A DNA stretch of 60,000 bases from Takakia lepidozioides (GCA_030704615.1 CM060733.1:24678001-24738000), one strand, 5' to 3'; positions 1-11,300 are shown, counted from the stretch's first letter. A program made the numbers and translations. The notes: generated by a model not told the origin, from the letters alone.

Positions 1-291
1 ACATAATACTCGAATACTGTAAGGAAAAAAATAAAATACAAACTACTACACCAAGCAAGGCAACAGGTTGTGTGGTAGTAGACAAGCAATGAAACATGAC
101 AGCACCATTGAAATTGGAACATCGATTCAAACACAACGTAACTTAATGTTTCGTTGATCCGTTCCAACAGAGGAACACACTCATGAAGTCCTGCTTGGAT
201 TACTGCATAGAGTACCCAAAATCTAAGCACTGCCAAGTGTACACCACCTACCACCCGGTGGTGCTACAAAAAAACCACAAAGCTGCAAAGT
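1..291. other. No gene recognised
   Basis: I see no coding similarity, repeat or RNA gene here. It lies downstream of the PPR relic when that is read on the minus strand. Confidence 0.4.
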
Positions 292-513
292 CTAACATGC
301 AAAGTCATACATGTTGACAAGGGTGTTGAGTAGAAAAATATTTGGCGTGAATCCACTTTGGATAATGTGAGTGTGCGCCTGCTTTCCACCTTCCAGACCT
401 TCCATCTTGATGCACTCAAGCAAGAGACAGACATATGTATCTGAATCTGCTGACTGTGGAAGCCTTCTTTTCATATGCCTGACCACATTTAACAAAAGAT
501 GGAACTCAGGCAT
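292..513 (-). pseudogene. PPR protein fragment
   Basis: The 73-codon reading frame contains the phrase GKQAHTHIIQSGF followed by NIFLLNTLVNMY. This is the standard helical signature of plant PLS-class PPR proteins, which bind organellar RNA. Only about two repeats are present, the conserved AKCG that normally follows NMY is lost, and no further repeats flank it. A full protein of this class has ten or more repeats, so this is a truncated relic. A short intact PPR exon cannot be excluded, but no continuation is visible on either side. Confidence 0.6.
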
Positions 514-716
514 GAGATGCTGAATTGCAAACAGTCAATACCACTCAGAGAGATCCTGCTCATGGTTGCACGCTCGAATTGTTCCGTTTCCCTGAGATTT
601 CCCTGAGATTTTCCTGAATTCCCCACCCCCTAGGCATAATATCGGTATGGTTCTTACTTCAACACGTTTTCTTACAGTTAAAACACCATCCTTGTTGTCT
701 GTTCACAGGTTAGATC

Positions 717-1442
717 ATGGCTGGTCTCTTCAGCCAACAAAGGTGTTCGGTCGCTGTAACTCTGTGCCTTATATCTTTCTTTTTCTTTCAGCAAACATGT
801 GCCAAAACACTTACTGTTGGTGACACTTCTGGATGGACCGATTTTGATACTTCAATTGGTAGTGCACCAAACTATGCACTGAGCATCGAGATTGGTGACA
901 TCTTAGGTGATTCGGCTATACTCTCGTGGACCACTGTTCATGCTATTTTTTTTGGTCCAGAGGACGTTTTATTCTTTTTTTCTCTTCAACTCTGATGGGA
1001 TACTTGAACTGAAGCTCATACTATAGCTTCAATTTTATCGGTGTGGTTGGATAGCACGGATCCATATCTCAGCTCAATTTGTCTAGCTATCTCATACAGC
1101 CTGGATCAAGTACTTATGACCAGTGTCCCCAAAAAGACAATGTGACAAATTGGTTGAAAAGGACAACGAGTGTCTGCAATAAAATGGAAATTGTTCGGCT
1201 GAATGAAGGAGGCCTAGCATAGGGTTGTCACATGGTGCACCTCAATAGTTGTTGTGTTGTCCGCAACCAATGCCACACCATTTTCTGCCTTGACCTCCTT
1301 TTCCCCATTGCTACCTACTGCTGGAATTAGCATGGCTCATGTTCCTGGGCTATCTTTCGAAGATTCCAATTTTCCATACTATGATGAAGACTCCATCGGC
1401 TGTGCTGAAGAAGCTTCATCCGTGCAGCTTCAGCAGCACTAG
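717..1442 (+). pseudogene. Phytocyanin-like (plastocyanin-like domain) relic
   Basis: Phytocyanins are secreted or GPI-anchored blue-copper-fold proteins of the plant surface. The frame from 717 to 995 starts with a clear signal peptide (hydrophobic VTLCLISFFFF, cleavage near TCA/KT) followed by TLTVGDTSGWTDFD, the usual mature start of the family. A later piece with the family's C-terminal phrase RLNEGG and a CHMVH remnant (about 1180-1240) leads into a Ser/Pro-rich linker with TNATPFSALTSF (about 1254-1340). In-frame stops and frame changes separate the pieces, and the copper-ligand region is not continuous. I therefore call it a pseudogene; a split gene with a small intron is possible but the junctions do not look like splice sites. 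Confidence 0.5.
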
Positions 1443-2539
1443 AAAATATGAACAATGTCATAAGCAAATCTGAGTAATGTCAAGGGCACAGCTGTAGGCC
1501 AGGGTCATCACACATGCAGGTCTCGCTGAAGAAGTTACTCTAGTTTATTCCTTCAGAAGCCAAAGTATTGTCAATGACAAAGGTACAGACATGCAGCAAA
1601 ACAGAGCCAGACATCCACCAACATAACCTAGAATTGCCAGGACCATTATTTTCGTAGGATACGTCCAGAATAGTACGAAGGACTGTCCAACCAGCCCCCA
1701 CACACAAGTTCAGTGCATCAATCAGTACAAGGTGCTGAGCATACATGCTTTTCCTACCATCACCTCCTTCAACACAGCAAACAGATGAAGAACTCTGAAC
1801 CTAGGTTCCCCTAAAAACCTTTCATCTGTAAGGATCTTCACCAATCTTGCAAAAACTCAACTCAACCAGATACTTTCATGGCAGAGAGGCGTCATTCACT
1901 CATTCCGCTACCCATTTCAGCCATGAAACATAGGCAAGTGCATGTCCTCGAAAAATATGAGGAATAGCCTAAGAGCGCCACTGGTAAAGATACGGAGGGT
2001 CAAAAGAAGGAAGTGGAACACACCATAAACCCTTGAGTGATGCCATCAAAGGTAATCCGCTGCCATGAATCAAAGTAAGAGAAGATGTCGAACTTGGTTT
2101 TGGCTGCAATGCCTACTGATGCTAGTATCATGATCACAAAATAGCAAAGAAAGAAGGAAGAACTTGTAGTTACGAGCTCCAACACAGTTGACCACCCAAA
2201 CACAGTGGTGCATGGTCCATCTTCAAAATGCATCGCCCACCTGTCCATTGCTATTCCATCCCATCCATCACTTGTCCACTTGATCTCTTACTACATTGGA
2301 CACAAATGCAACAGTTACTACAACATGTAGCATGCCTACAGTGGCATGGTTATTCTCATACCATAGACAGGCTTGCTTGTTCGGTTATTCCTCAAGGGAT
2401 TTTGGGACCAGTGGGGCTCTGGACAAGTGCTTGTGGAGTGGAAACTATAAGGACTCAACAATAATGGGCTGCTTACAAAGAGCATTGGTCACATAGGACT
2501 GACAGGACTTCCGGGAGTTCACAACGTACTCAGAATGCT
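1443..2539. other. Intergenic, nothing recognised
   Basis: Several short open frames occur on both strands, none with a recognisable motif or favourable context. No tandem repeat or transposon end was seen. Confidence 0.35.
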
Positions 2540-2542
2540 CAA

Positions 2543-3180
2543 TCAACCACAACACTTTGAGGCAAAAGGAGCAAACACATCTAGTAGAATAAATAAGCTG
2601 TCAAGTATACAATACCCATTTCTCGATTCTGTTGCAACAACATAACCTTCAACAGTAACATTAGTGAAGACTTGCATTACTCTCCTGAAAGTATTTACAG
2701 AACAGAAGGAACCTCTTAGGGTCCCACCCGTGGTACCATTGACTGGGGTCAGAAAGTATTCATTCCACAACTTCTCCTCGTCTCTGTTACCTGTTTGTGG
2801 ATACTTTCCTGTTGTCACAGTGGCAGTATCATGTGAAAGTCACTCCAAACTATCAAAGAATTCAACATGAAAATTTAGGGCCGATTCTGATAAGAGGGAA
2901 AAACAGGGTGAATTGTGTTGAAGAAGGTGCCTTGATTACCAGTGCCTGATTTTATCAATTGTGCCGCTGCTACCAGTTGACCATCTACCCATGGAGGTTT
3001 CTTGTACCTATCCTTCCACATCGAATCATAGGTAATCTGGAGCTTCAGATCTGGCCCTCTTGGATGAATCTGGACCCACACTCTATCCCTGCTCCTCCAG
3101 GTCAGAAAAGCGTTCATTCCAAAGCTTCTCTTCATCTCTGTTATCTGTTTTTGGGTACTTTCCTGCTGCCATATCGGCAA
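2543..3180 (-). pseudogene. OSB-like (organellar ssDNA-binding) gene fragments
   Basis: OSB proteins are plant mitochondrial or plastid single-stranded DNA-binding proteins with C-terminal PDF motifs. Read on the minus strand, 2875-3180 encodes IHPRGPDLKLQITYDSMW followed by YKKPPWVDGQLVAAAQLI, which fits the second half of a PDF motif (PRYPDFKHK...ALW...PPWV). The frame 2543-2818 encodes DEEKLWNEYFL, which fits the start of the next motif. Pieces lie in different frames, with intron-like sequence between them and internal stops. The same coding and non-coding text recurs at 29.27-29.87 kb in opposite orientation. The OSB assignment rests on motif memory, not alignment. Confidence 0.5.
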
Positions 3181-3314
3181 TAACTTGTGAAAGTCACTTC
3201 AAACCACCACAGATCCACCCAACGAGCTAACTTACAGAATTTAATATGCAAATTCAGGGCTGAGTCTGATGAGAGGGAAAAACAAGCTGAAATAGGTCGA
3301 AGAAGAAGGTATCT

Positions 3315-3575
3315 TTACCACATTGTCCTCATCCTTGTGTCATGACCCATGGAGGATTTGACTGACCATGAACCCAAGAGGACCTCTTGTGTGTGCTGCT
3401 TGTGTCTGTAATCAGGTAATGTCGGATTGGTCCGTGAAAACCACCACTGTGCAACTGAGCAGGCAGAGATTGAAACACGACAAGGGTGAAATCTGTTGAA
3501 GAAGGTACCTTCATTAGCAATGCCTTGTTCTACCAATTGTGTTGCTGCCCCTGCTGTTTCCAGTTGACCATCCAC
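3315..3575 (-). pseudogene. OSB-like fragment, repeat copy
   Basis: The minus-strand frame begins MDGQLETAGAATQLVEQGI, then NEGTFFNRFHP, which parallels WVDGQLVAAAQLIKSG...NQGTFFNTIHP in the neighbouring copy. It covers only the end of one motif plus its downstream intron-like segment. It is one of several partial copies in the 2.5-5.1 kb cluster. Confidence 0.4.
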
Positions 3576-4059
3576 CCACGCAGATACTTTCCTGCTGCCA
3601 CATCAGCAGGGACTTGTCAAAGTCACCCCAAACCACCAGAGATCCATCCAACGAGCTAACTTACAGAATTCAATATGCATGTCAGGGCCAAGTCTGTCCA
3701 AAGCTTCTCCTCATCTCTGTTATCTGTTTTTCGACACTTTCCTGCAGTCACATCGGCATTAACTTGTCAAAGTCACTCTAAACGGCCACCACACATCCAC
3801 CCCAACGAGCTCACTTACAGAATTCAATATGCATCTCGGGGCCAAGTCTGATGAGAGGGCAAAACAAGCTGAAGAACTCCAGCCATGAACCTGTCACATG
3901 TCAAAATCACTCCAAAACCACCAGAGATCCATCAAGGAGCTAACTTGCAGAATTCAACATGGAAAATTGAGGGACGACTCTGATGTCAGAGAAAAACAGG
4001 CTGAAATGTGTTGAAGAAGGTGCCTTCATTAGCAGTGCTAGTTGATACTGCACTAGCAG

Positions 4060-4200
4060 TGCCACTGCCAGTTGACCATTTGTTTCTTGTAGCTATCCTC
4101 CACAGGGAAGAGCTTGAAATCCGGGAATCTTGGATGAATCTGGAACCACAATCTATCCCTGCACTCCTTCAGCTATCCATGCCTATGTACAAATCGTGAA
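4060..4200 (-). pseudogene. OSB-like PDF-motif fragment
   Basis: Minus-strand translation of about 4080-4145 gives FQIHPRFPDFKLF followed by SYKKQ, the clearest match to the PDF core (PRFPDFK) in the cluster. The DNA just upstream (minus sense, about 4150-4195) matches 29,690-29,745 in both exon and intron-like parts, so the copies share genomic rather than cDNA structure. It is truncated on both sides. Confidence 0.45.
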
Positions 4201-4734
4201 TACATCCTCAGCCTTGCTGCAGCTAGCAGCTGAAGCAGCTGACACTGACGCCCTAACCCTACCTACAGCAACATGTCAAAATCACTCCAAAACCACCATC
4301 GATGCACCAACGAGCTTCTCCTCATCTATGTTATCTGTTTTTGGATACCTTCCTGCTGCCACATCGGCAGTAGCTTGTCAAAGTCACTCCTAACCACCAT
4401 AGATCCACCCAACCAGCTAACTTACAGAATTAAATATGCATCTCGGGGCCGAGTCTGATGAGAGGGTAAAACAGGCAGAAATAGGTTGAAGAAGAAGGTG
4501 CCCTCACCACATTGTCCTCGACCTTGTGTCTTGACCCATGGAGGATTGGACTGACCATGAAACCAAGAGGACCTCGTGTGTGCTGCTTGTGTCCGTAGTC
4601 AGGTAATGTCGGATTGGTCCGTGAGAACCACCACGGTGCAACTGAGCGGGCAGAGATTGAAACACGACCTGCTAAGACCAAGCTGACTCTCCCAAGAACC
4701 TTGTAAACATCAGGAAGAATACCAAATCATGGTA

Positions 4735-5106
4735 CTAACAGGAGCCGAGAGCACATTTGCAGGATGGACAAACTTCTTCACATCGTACATTAAGAAAAAG
4801 CCACACCTTCCGATTACGGTTGTCCCACCAGCGTGAAGGATCTTTCAAAAACTCATGCCAGCTCTGCTCCGTGCTGCAAATGCAGGGCCGAGTCTGATGA
4901 GAGGGCAAAACAGGCTGAAATAGGTCGAAGAAGAAGGTGCCCTCACCACATTGTCCTCGACCTTGTGTCTTGACCCATGGAGGATTGGACTGACCATGAA
5001 ACCGAGAGGACCTCTTGTGTGTGCTGTTTGTGTCTATAGTCAGGTAATGTCGGATAGGTCTGTGAGAGCGGCCACGGTGCATTCGAGCAGGTAGAGATTG
5101 AAACAC
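4735..5106 (-). pseudogene. OSB-like PDF-motif fragment (WWDNR)
   Basis: The minus-strand frame contains SWHEFLKDPSRWWDNRNRK, an excellent fit to the first half of an OSB PDF motif (W..F..NP..WWDNR). The second half does not follow; instead the frame runs into unrelated residues. The upstream portion (GQSNPPWVKTQ...GEGTFFFDLFQPV) repeats text found at 3.3 and 4.5 kb. This is a fragment in the cluster, not a complete gene. Confidence 0.5.
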
Positions 5107-5119
5107 GGCCTGCTATCAC

Positions 5120-5480
5120 GATGCTTTGGCACTAGGAAGACGCAGCCCGCAAAAAACACTAAGTCCCCTGCACTCTCTGCGACCTAGCAGCCCTAAATTC
5201 GAGCCAATCTTTTGAATTTTTTGAACGTTTTGCACCCTAACAATATATAAAATGATTATATATTCCATGTCATTATATAAAGGTATTTTTAGCTTTATAT
5301 ATTTGTATATATATATATATTCATATCATTAAATGAGTCACAGTTAAAACGACTGTATATTTTATTTAATTACTAATATATATCTCAAATAATATGAATT
5401 TAAAATATAATTGTGGAGGTTATTGAAATCACTTACAATTTAAAATAAATCACCTGTAAGTCGACGTCACCCTCGAAGTC
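5120..5480. other. AT-rich spacer with (TA)n
   Basis: Strongly AT-rich low-complexity DNA with runs of alternating TA near 5305-5325. I see no gene. Confidence 0.6.
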
Positions 5481-6140
5481 GTATCATTTGCAGCCGTTAG
5501 ATGCACTTGCATCCAATACACCACAATATTTCAACCACGCGAGCAATGATATGTAGACACGTCGTCATTTGCAGTCACATCCTCGTTCTATTTCATCCAT
5601 TTATCTTTGCATTTTCCACATAGACATTCCTTGGGCAACCAACGATCGCCACGTGCAGTCGTGAATACTAGCAGGCATACTTTGCAATGTCCATGTCATC
5701 ATAGTGTAGATTTGGCCATGACTCGTAGTCGTATCTACCATCGGAGGCACACAGTGGCATATACGTCTTTTGGTGGTCACAATTGGCATCCAGGACTGCC
5801 CCCTTGCATTTTGTAGACATATATGCTACGACTAGGCAAATGTGGCAGACGTTAAAGCCAGGATCTATTGTAGTGTACATCTTGAATGGTTTGGCCGTTG
5901 CTGAGAAAGCAACATCCTCATAGATATCCGTCTGGGCCCGAGATTAGAGGTGCACCATATGACGCATTTGTCATGTAAGCATGCTTTTGAGCATTTGCAA
6001 CGAAATAAAAGATGACTTTGCATACACATCCTATTGGTCGATTATGAGTGCAGTCTGAAGTACTCGCTGTAGACTTGTGATCAATTCACTGCATGTTATT
6101 AAGCGGACTTACCCCTGCATAGTGCGAGCACACACAATCA
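5481..6140. other. Unassigned stretch, possible transposon shoulder
   Basis: A minus-strand open frame at 5668-5880 contains YTTIDPGFNVCHICLV and LDANCDHQKTYMPLC. No family is recognised. It lies beyond the 3' side of the MULE transposase relic, so it might be part of that element or an older insertion. Confidence 0.25.
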
Positions 6141-6149
6141 TTTTGTTTA

Positions 6150-6626
6150 ACTTACCAAGGGAGTCCACTGGTCAGCAAACAGCCGAGAGTCAGCAGACTG
6201 CCAGAGTACGCGAAGAGGGCGTGCCTAGGCTGGTGAGCAGACGGCTTTCTCTTCTTCATCGGTTTGTTCATCTCATTTAAAGATGCGATTGGGAGCCATG
6301 AGTCTGCATTGGTGAGCAGACTGTCGAGAATCATCGGAGTGTTAGAGTACAGGCGGATGACATTGGCCAGTAGTCTGCCAAGTCTGGTCAGCAGAGTAAG
6401 TGAGGGTCCACCGAATGGCGAGTCTGATGGGTAGACCGCATGAGGGTCACTAGTCAGCCGGGTGCATGCACATTCAGAACCAGGAGACTGGTCTGCTCAA
6501 GAGACTGTGTACTCCGCACCCTGCATACTTTGTTTTCCTGGTGATGTACAGGTCCGAGTGTTTACAAGCCTATGACCACAATGGTTCGAAGGCTGGCACA
6601 GCAGACTGTTCGAAGACTGAGCAGAA
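6150..6626. repeat. AGACTG/CAGTCT-rich DNA
   Basis: The hexamer AGACTG and variants (AGTCTG, GTCAGCAGACTG) recur every few tens of bases. The same composition appears at 8150-8327 and 23,473-23,760, on either side of the chromovirus. It could be the subterminal repeat region of the decayed MULE-type element at 7-8 kb. Confidence 0.5.
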
Positions 6627-6824
6627 GCCTAGTATAACAGACTGGTTCAGACGCTAGAAGACTGGTTGAGCAGACTGGTTCAGACAGTAGAAGACTGGTT
6701 TAGCAGACTGGTTCACACAGTAGAAGACTGGTTGAGCATACTGGTTCAGACGCCATAAGACTTGTTCACCAGGCTGGTCCAGACACCACAAGACTGGTTC
6801 AACAGACTGATTGGCAGACAGGTT
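6627..6824. repeat. 33-bp minisatellite, about six units
   Basis: Units begin at 6627 (degenerate), 6660, 6693, 6726, 6759 and 6792, a constant 33-bp step. The consensus begins GACTGGTTGAGCAGACTGG and ends CAGACAGTAGAA. Each unit contains two GACTGG motifs, so it looks like a local expansion of the surrounding AGACTG-rich DNA. Confidence 0.85.
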
Positions 6825-6974
6825 GGAAGTCTTGTGCACATACAATCGTACCACCGAAATTTTATTTCATCGGGAGAATGATAGTGTACATTTCTTACAT
6901 TTTTTACTCTACTTTACAACTGGTATACGGTCTGCAACCCTCCGGATTGTGGAGTACAAAATCCCGTTTCATTT

Positions 6975-8144
6975 TCAGCGGCATATATTGTTGTTGTCAT
7001 TTACAGGATAGAAGCTCTTTGTTGCCGCAGGGTGCAACATTCCTGCAGCACTCTTGGCGAGAATATCAACAAGCTGCCCCCTACAGATTCGAAGAGAAGA
7101 CAACACATGTTTCTCCAGGTATTTGTCGTCACCAACAATGCGAAGTTTGTTTGCAAATTCTTCGTCCATGGAGGATGGTACGAGGACAGGCTCCGCATCA
7201 TAGGGGAAGTCATTTGTGGAAGGGCTCTCTGTTGCATTTCCCAAACCCTCTTCGTCGCCGCCACTTGCATGAACCCTAAACACATTATGCAATCCTCCAT
7301 GAATGGTTCCTAGCGCCGTGCACTAGCGCGCTCTATGAGTCCATCCTACAAGTGTGGATGAAGCAACTTTAGGACTCGGACTTGATGCTTGCACAAATTG
7401 CCCCTCATTGCCCATGGGCAAGTGCAAGAAGCCCATTCGCATCTGGGGTTGTAAACAATGTAAATTGTGTTTGGGTGATTGGTGCTTAGAACATAGGTTG
7501 GTTGCCCAGGATGGAACGGCAGAATGACATTGCAAGCTAGGATGTCGCATGCCGCAAGCATAGAATTGGACATGTACTTCTCCTGTTTGTCATTCGTTAT
7601 GAATCCGTGCGTCTTCAGGTAAATTGCATACCAGTACACGTGTGTTAGCACACGGCCTGTGAGTTCCCATATGAGCCAATCCATTCTACGCCCAATCATT
7701 TTGCTTTTCCCCATCCTCACTCTTGCCTTCAAGTTTCCATGGTATGCCTCAATGCTAGCGTTTGTGTCTTGACTGGCATGCGGAACATGGCGAGTTGCTG
7801 TACACCACATTGCTATTTTAGGACGTCATTCTTTATCGATGTAGTCCAGAAATTCATGCCCATTCGGATATTTCTTTCTCATGCCTCGGAGCGTTATTGC
7901 TACCCACACAAGATCTTCTTTGGGATCGATTGGTCCACCTCTACAGTACATGAGGTCTCCCATATCCTTTAGCAAGTTTGCGGCAGTGATAGGATCTTTG
8001 ATTTTCGCGCATGATTGCTTCACCCAAGCCCGCCGGATATGCCAAAGGCACAGGAAAATGAGCACTCCTCGGAAAACAGCCCTGCAAAGTACACATGCCC
8101 ACATGAGAAACTTCAAAGACGACTTCGCCGGTGGACTTGGGCAC
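6975..8144 (-). pseudogene. MULE transposase C-terminal relic (SWIM zinc finger)
   Basis: Mutator-like transposases carry a DDE domain followed by a SWIM zinc finger. Minus-strand pieces in order are: 7826-8116 with FLCLWHIRRAWVKQ, matching the conserved CLWHV.RAW block of the MULE DDE domain; 7346-7810 with ASIEAYHGNLK and then CEWASCTCPWAMRGNLCKH, a SWIM finger (CxC...CxH); and 6975-7292, an acidic tail. Stops or frame changes separate the three. The catalytic N-terminal half is absent; upstream sequence turns into AGACTG-rich DNA at once. A domesticated FAR1/MULE-derived gene is unlikely given the breaks. Confidence 0.7.
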
Positions 8145-8149
8145 TAACC

Positions 8150-8327
8150 CAGTAGACTCTCTGGTGGACTGGTCTGCCCGTCTGTTCCAGTGGATTTGCC
8201 CAACGGATTCAGCCAGCAGACTCGCACACTATGACCTGCCATGAGTGTTGCCCTCACGAGACCACCAGCAGACCTGACCACGCTGATCTCGCAATGGACT
8301 TGTGTAAGTGAGTCTTGCAACGGACTT
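8150..8327. repeat. AGACTG-rich DNA, left flank of chromovirus
   Basis: The segment contains repeated GGACT/AGTCT phrases such as GTGAGTCTTGCAACGGACTT. The right flank beyond 23,472 has matching phrases (GTGAGTCTTGCAGCAAACTG). This shows that the chromovirus landed inside a pre-existing repeat. Confidence 0.55.
8323..8327. repeat. Target-site duplication GACTT (left)
   Basis: The five bases GACTT directly abut the left LTR. The identical GACTT abuts the right LTR at 23,468-23,472. This fixes the boundaries of the whole composite element. Confidence 0.9.
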
Positions 8328-9045
8328 TGTCGCGCACCTCACTTCGGTAAGCTCCCCTTCAAGTCATAGTTACTCGCTTTGATGTGCGCACCTAACTCCC
8401 AAACTGGCCAACTCGGAGCTTCGGCTGCTCCCCGGAACATAACGGTCCCCTTTTGCCCCTCCAAAAGACCCTCCACCAATTTGGGCCTAGTGGAAATTCC
8501 CTTTGGTAGATGGCAGTCGGGAATAGCTCCCCACTCCTTGGTCGCTTTTCGGCTCGCTCGCTCACTCACTAGTTTTTGGTCACCAACGGGCTTGCACCGT
8601 TCTCGGGGTTAGTACTCCCTATATATACTTCTGTGACTGTCCGCAGGGGTTTCACAAACAACCCTGCCATTTTATGGCGAACCACCACGGAGACCCTCGA
8701 TTCCCGGTGATGAGTCGCGGTGAGTCTTGGCCCACTCACCACGGCCCCATTGGACCGTGATGAGTCCCAAGACTCCCCACGACTCCCACCACAAGGTCTC
8801 CGCCCCCATGGTGAGTCATATGCCATCCCCACTAAGTCCCACTAAGCTACCACCACCCCTCGTGGAACCACCCCCACCGCAACCCGGTGTGCGGGGCTCC
8901 ACCTAGTGAGCGCCTCCACCTCCTTGACTGCCTTGGGCACTCAAGGGTGCTTCAGCCCCCGTACCTATTGTTGCCACTACCCCCACCATAGGGGCAGCCC
9001 CTCTTGTGTCCCGACCCCCTGCCCTCAAGGCAAAAGGCCGCGACA
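8328..9045 (-). repeat. Chromovirus 3' LTR
   Basis: This copy of about 718 bp aligns end to end with 22,742-23,467. It differs by scattered substitutions, and the other copy has an extra 8 nt near 22,825 (GGCCGCCGGGCC). A TATATATA box-like run lies near 8621-8628. Short open frames inside are shadows and are duplicated in the other LTR. Confidence 0.92.
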
Positions 9046-9948
9046 CACACCCCTACTAACAGGGAGTCGATGTCCTCATCGACTTGTCCATTTTGTAGAA
9101 ACGAACATCCAAGTTGTGGCGTCCCACATCAAGGAGTTTGTTTCCATACATGGCGTCCCATAGCAAAGAACCAAACTCCCACTTGACTCAACTCTCCACT
9201 AGCTAGTTCGGCCGACTTCCTCCAAGTCCCGGCCAAGGGTGGAGCCTCTCAAGCTCCACCTAGTGCACTCTTCTTGGCCGACTTCAAGGCCAAGGGTCGA
9301 TCCTTCCCGAGGATTGAATCGCCTTACTGCAACAACATTGCTTGCGACCGCTCATGATGCCAGTTTTGGCATCACCTTGAGCAAGGGTTCACCTTGAACC
9401 CTTTTTGACTAGGAAGATAACCTTGAACCAACCGTGCGTCCCAATCACTACAATTGGGTCCGCCTTGGAATGTTGGCCTGAGGTACGGGAACACGTCGAA
9501 GCCGCATTACGACTTCGTCTCGAGGCTACACGATTATAGTATGTGAACGGAAGCACGTAGCTTCCGCGTTAGCCCGCACTACAAGGCAACCCCCTCGGTA
9601 GCGTAGTTATAGTATGCGCACGCGCCAGGTGCGCACTAGCACGTGAACTCCTAAAGAAGGCGCAAGTTACCTTGAACCTTGGATGGGAGTCACCCGATTT
9701 TGGCACTACACAAACACACGATTAATCCAATTTGTCTCTCCCACTTTTGTAAGCTAGCATGCATTCTACACACTAGCCAACCATACCATGCATCACCATT
9801 CTAAACAAAATAGGCAGCACTATATTTGGAAACCATTTCATTTATAACAAAATTTGTACAACACAAGTTTTTGCAATCGGATTCCTGAGCTAGCTAAGTC
9901 GGGCTAAGCATGCATTTCCTCCCCCAGGTTCCAAGGTTGATGTCCCCA
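9046..9948 (-). other. Chromovirus 3' untranslated region
   Basis: This is non-coding DNA between the end of the chromodomain frame and the 3' LTR. On the minus strand a short purine tract (AGTAGGGGTGTG) lies directly before the LTR and is the candidate second-strand primer. Short inverted motifs such as ATGCCAGTTTTGGCAT (near 9357) occur. No gene is seen. Confidence 0.6.
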
Positions 9949-10281
9949 TCAACGCTTCTTCCGGTCGCCTTCGAAAGCTGTAACCGCCTCGGATGCGTTT
10001 CCCATTTCTGAGGCACGCACCCAAGTTGCCTCCACTTGACGATAGCCCTTCCATTTCACGAGATACTCCGTTTCTCGATTCTTGAACCTCCTTGACTTAA
10101 GCACTGCCTCCACCTCGTACTCATGTTCATTTTCATGATCCAACGGCACAGGTGGCGGACGCAACACTTGATGCCGATTCGGACGTGCTTCATCTTTGAA
10201 GTAAGGCTTCAAGGGAGACGTGGATACCGGATGCACCTTGCTGTTTGCCGGCAACTCCAATTCATACACATCCTCATTCAT
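9949..10281 (-). pseudogene. Chromovirus integrase tail with chromodomain
   Basis: Chromodomains at the integrase C-terminus direct chromovirus insertion by binding methylated histone tails. The frame contains YEVEAVLKSRRF, then EYLVKWKGYRQVEATWV, a complete chromodomain core. The three cage positions (Tyr of YEVE, Trp and Tyr of VKWKGY) are all aromatic, unlike chromovirus lineages that lack cage residues. Its start overlaps the end of the integrase frame by 4 bp in a different phase, so a one-base indel separates them. It ends at a stop 9 codons past FEGDRKK-type basic residues; the mRNA was once continuous with pol. Confidence 0.8.
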
Positions 10282-11294
10282 AACCTTCCGGATGCGAAAG
10301 GGTCTCGCATACGAGGTACGAACTTCGGACTCACTTCCGGAGGTAGTCGAAAATTCTTGATGTTCAACCAGACCTCCGTGCCTGCCTCAAACTTAATTTC
10401 CCTCCGTTTCCGATTTGCCTGCCGTTCATACCGTTTCCTAGCTTTGGCAATGTTGTACTTTGCGAGCTTCAACAAACGTTCACGTTCTTCCAGCACTACT
10501 GCTATTGCCAGTTCCTCAACGTCCTGGGCGGCCCAACTTGTTGGCACCAGAGGTGCTTTTCCATAGACCAATACGAAAGGGGAAACTCCCGTTGCGGAGT
10601 GATTTGTGTTATTATAACAGAACTTTGCCGCATCCAAGTGCTCCACCCAGTCCGATTGGTCTGCCGACACGTAATTCCGCAAAATCTGCTTCACCACGGA
10701 ATTCATCTTTTCCGTTTGGCCATCCGTCGTAGGTCGGAAGGCGGTGCTCATCTTGATCCTCGTCCCCATTTTCTTCCAAAGTGCCCTCCAAAATTTACTC
10801 GTAAACTTTGGATCGCGGTCCGAGACAATATCCTTCGAGAATCCATGATGCTTGAAGACGTGGGCGAAGTAAAGTCGCCCCGTCTCCTGCGCCGTTGCTG
10901 TCTCCTTGGTGGGGATGAAATGGCCCATTTTATTGAACCTATCCACCACCACCATGATTGCATCGAATCCTTTTGACAGCGGCATAGCAGTCATGAAATC
11001 CATCGAGACACTTTCCCAAGACCCCTCTGGAATCGGCAAGGGTTGTAACAGCCCCGCTTGTTTTTTGTACTTGTTCCGGTTTTGTTGGCATGTGGTGCAT
11101 GTCTTGACATACTCCTCAATCTCCTCCCTCAGTTTGGGCCAGAAATACTCTTTCTTCAGGAGCGCCGCGGTGCGCTTGGCTCCACTGTGGCCCGCAAGCG
11201 GGCCATCATGGCATTCTCTCAAGAGACTATCTCTGATCCCTCCCTTTGACACATAGAGACGCTTTTGCTTGTACCGGAGTAGTCCATTGTGCAA
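10278..11294 (-). pseudogene. Chromovirus integrase
   Basis: Integrase inserts the cDNA copy into chromatin. The 338-codon frame has an HHCC zinc finger (H29, H36, C66, C69) and a DDE core with D99 in SMDF, D159 in SDRDPKF and E195 in DGQTE, giving the expected 35-residue spacing between the last two. A GPF-like region (RDPF) is reached just before the frame is lost near 10,295. The catalytic core itself looks intact, so damage is confined to its junctions with RNase H and the chromodomain. Confidence 0.85.
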
Positions 11295-11300
11295 GTGGAA

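Larger units (their letters stand above)
2840..5000. repeat. Cluster of imperfect direct repeats derived from OSB-like DNA
   Basis: A core that runs from a TTCTCCTCATCTCTGTTATC-like start, through a stretch with CAAAGTCACTCCAAACCACC, to a GATGAGAGGGAAAAACAGGC-like end recurs near 3110-3300, 3580-3690, 3700-3880, 3900-4030, 4270-4490 and 4880-4990. Copies vary in length and are truncated at different points. A block ending in GGTAATGTCGGAT recurs near 3410, 4600 and 5045. The pattern suggests repeated unequal duplication of one gene segment. Confidence 0.65.

Noticed and set aside
2228-2496. Overlapping plus-strand frames near 2.3 kb
   Set aside because: No motif, two overlapping phases of similar length, and no supporting context.
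8339-8612. Open frames on both strands inside the left LTR, with near-identical frames at 22,783-22,990
   Set aside because: They are LTR sequence repeated in both LTRs and have no domain; the duplication comes from the retroelement, not a gene pair.
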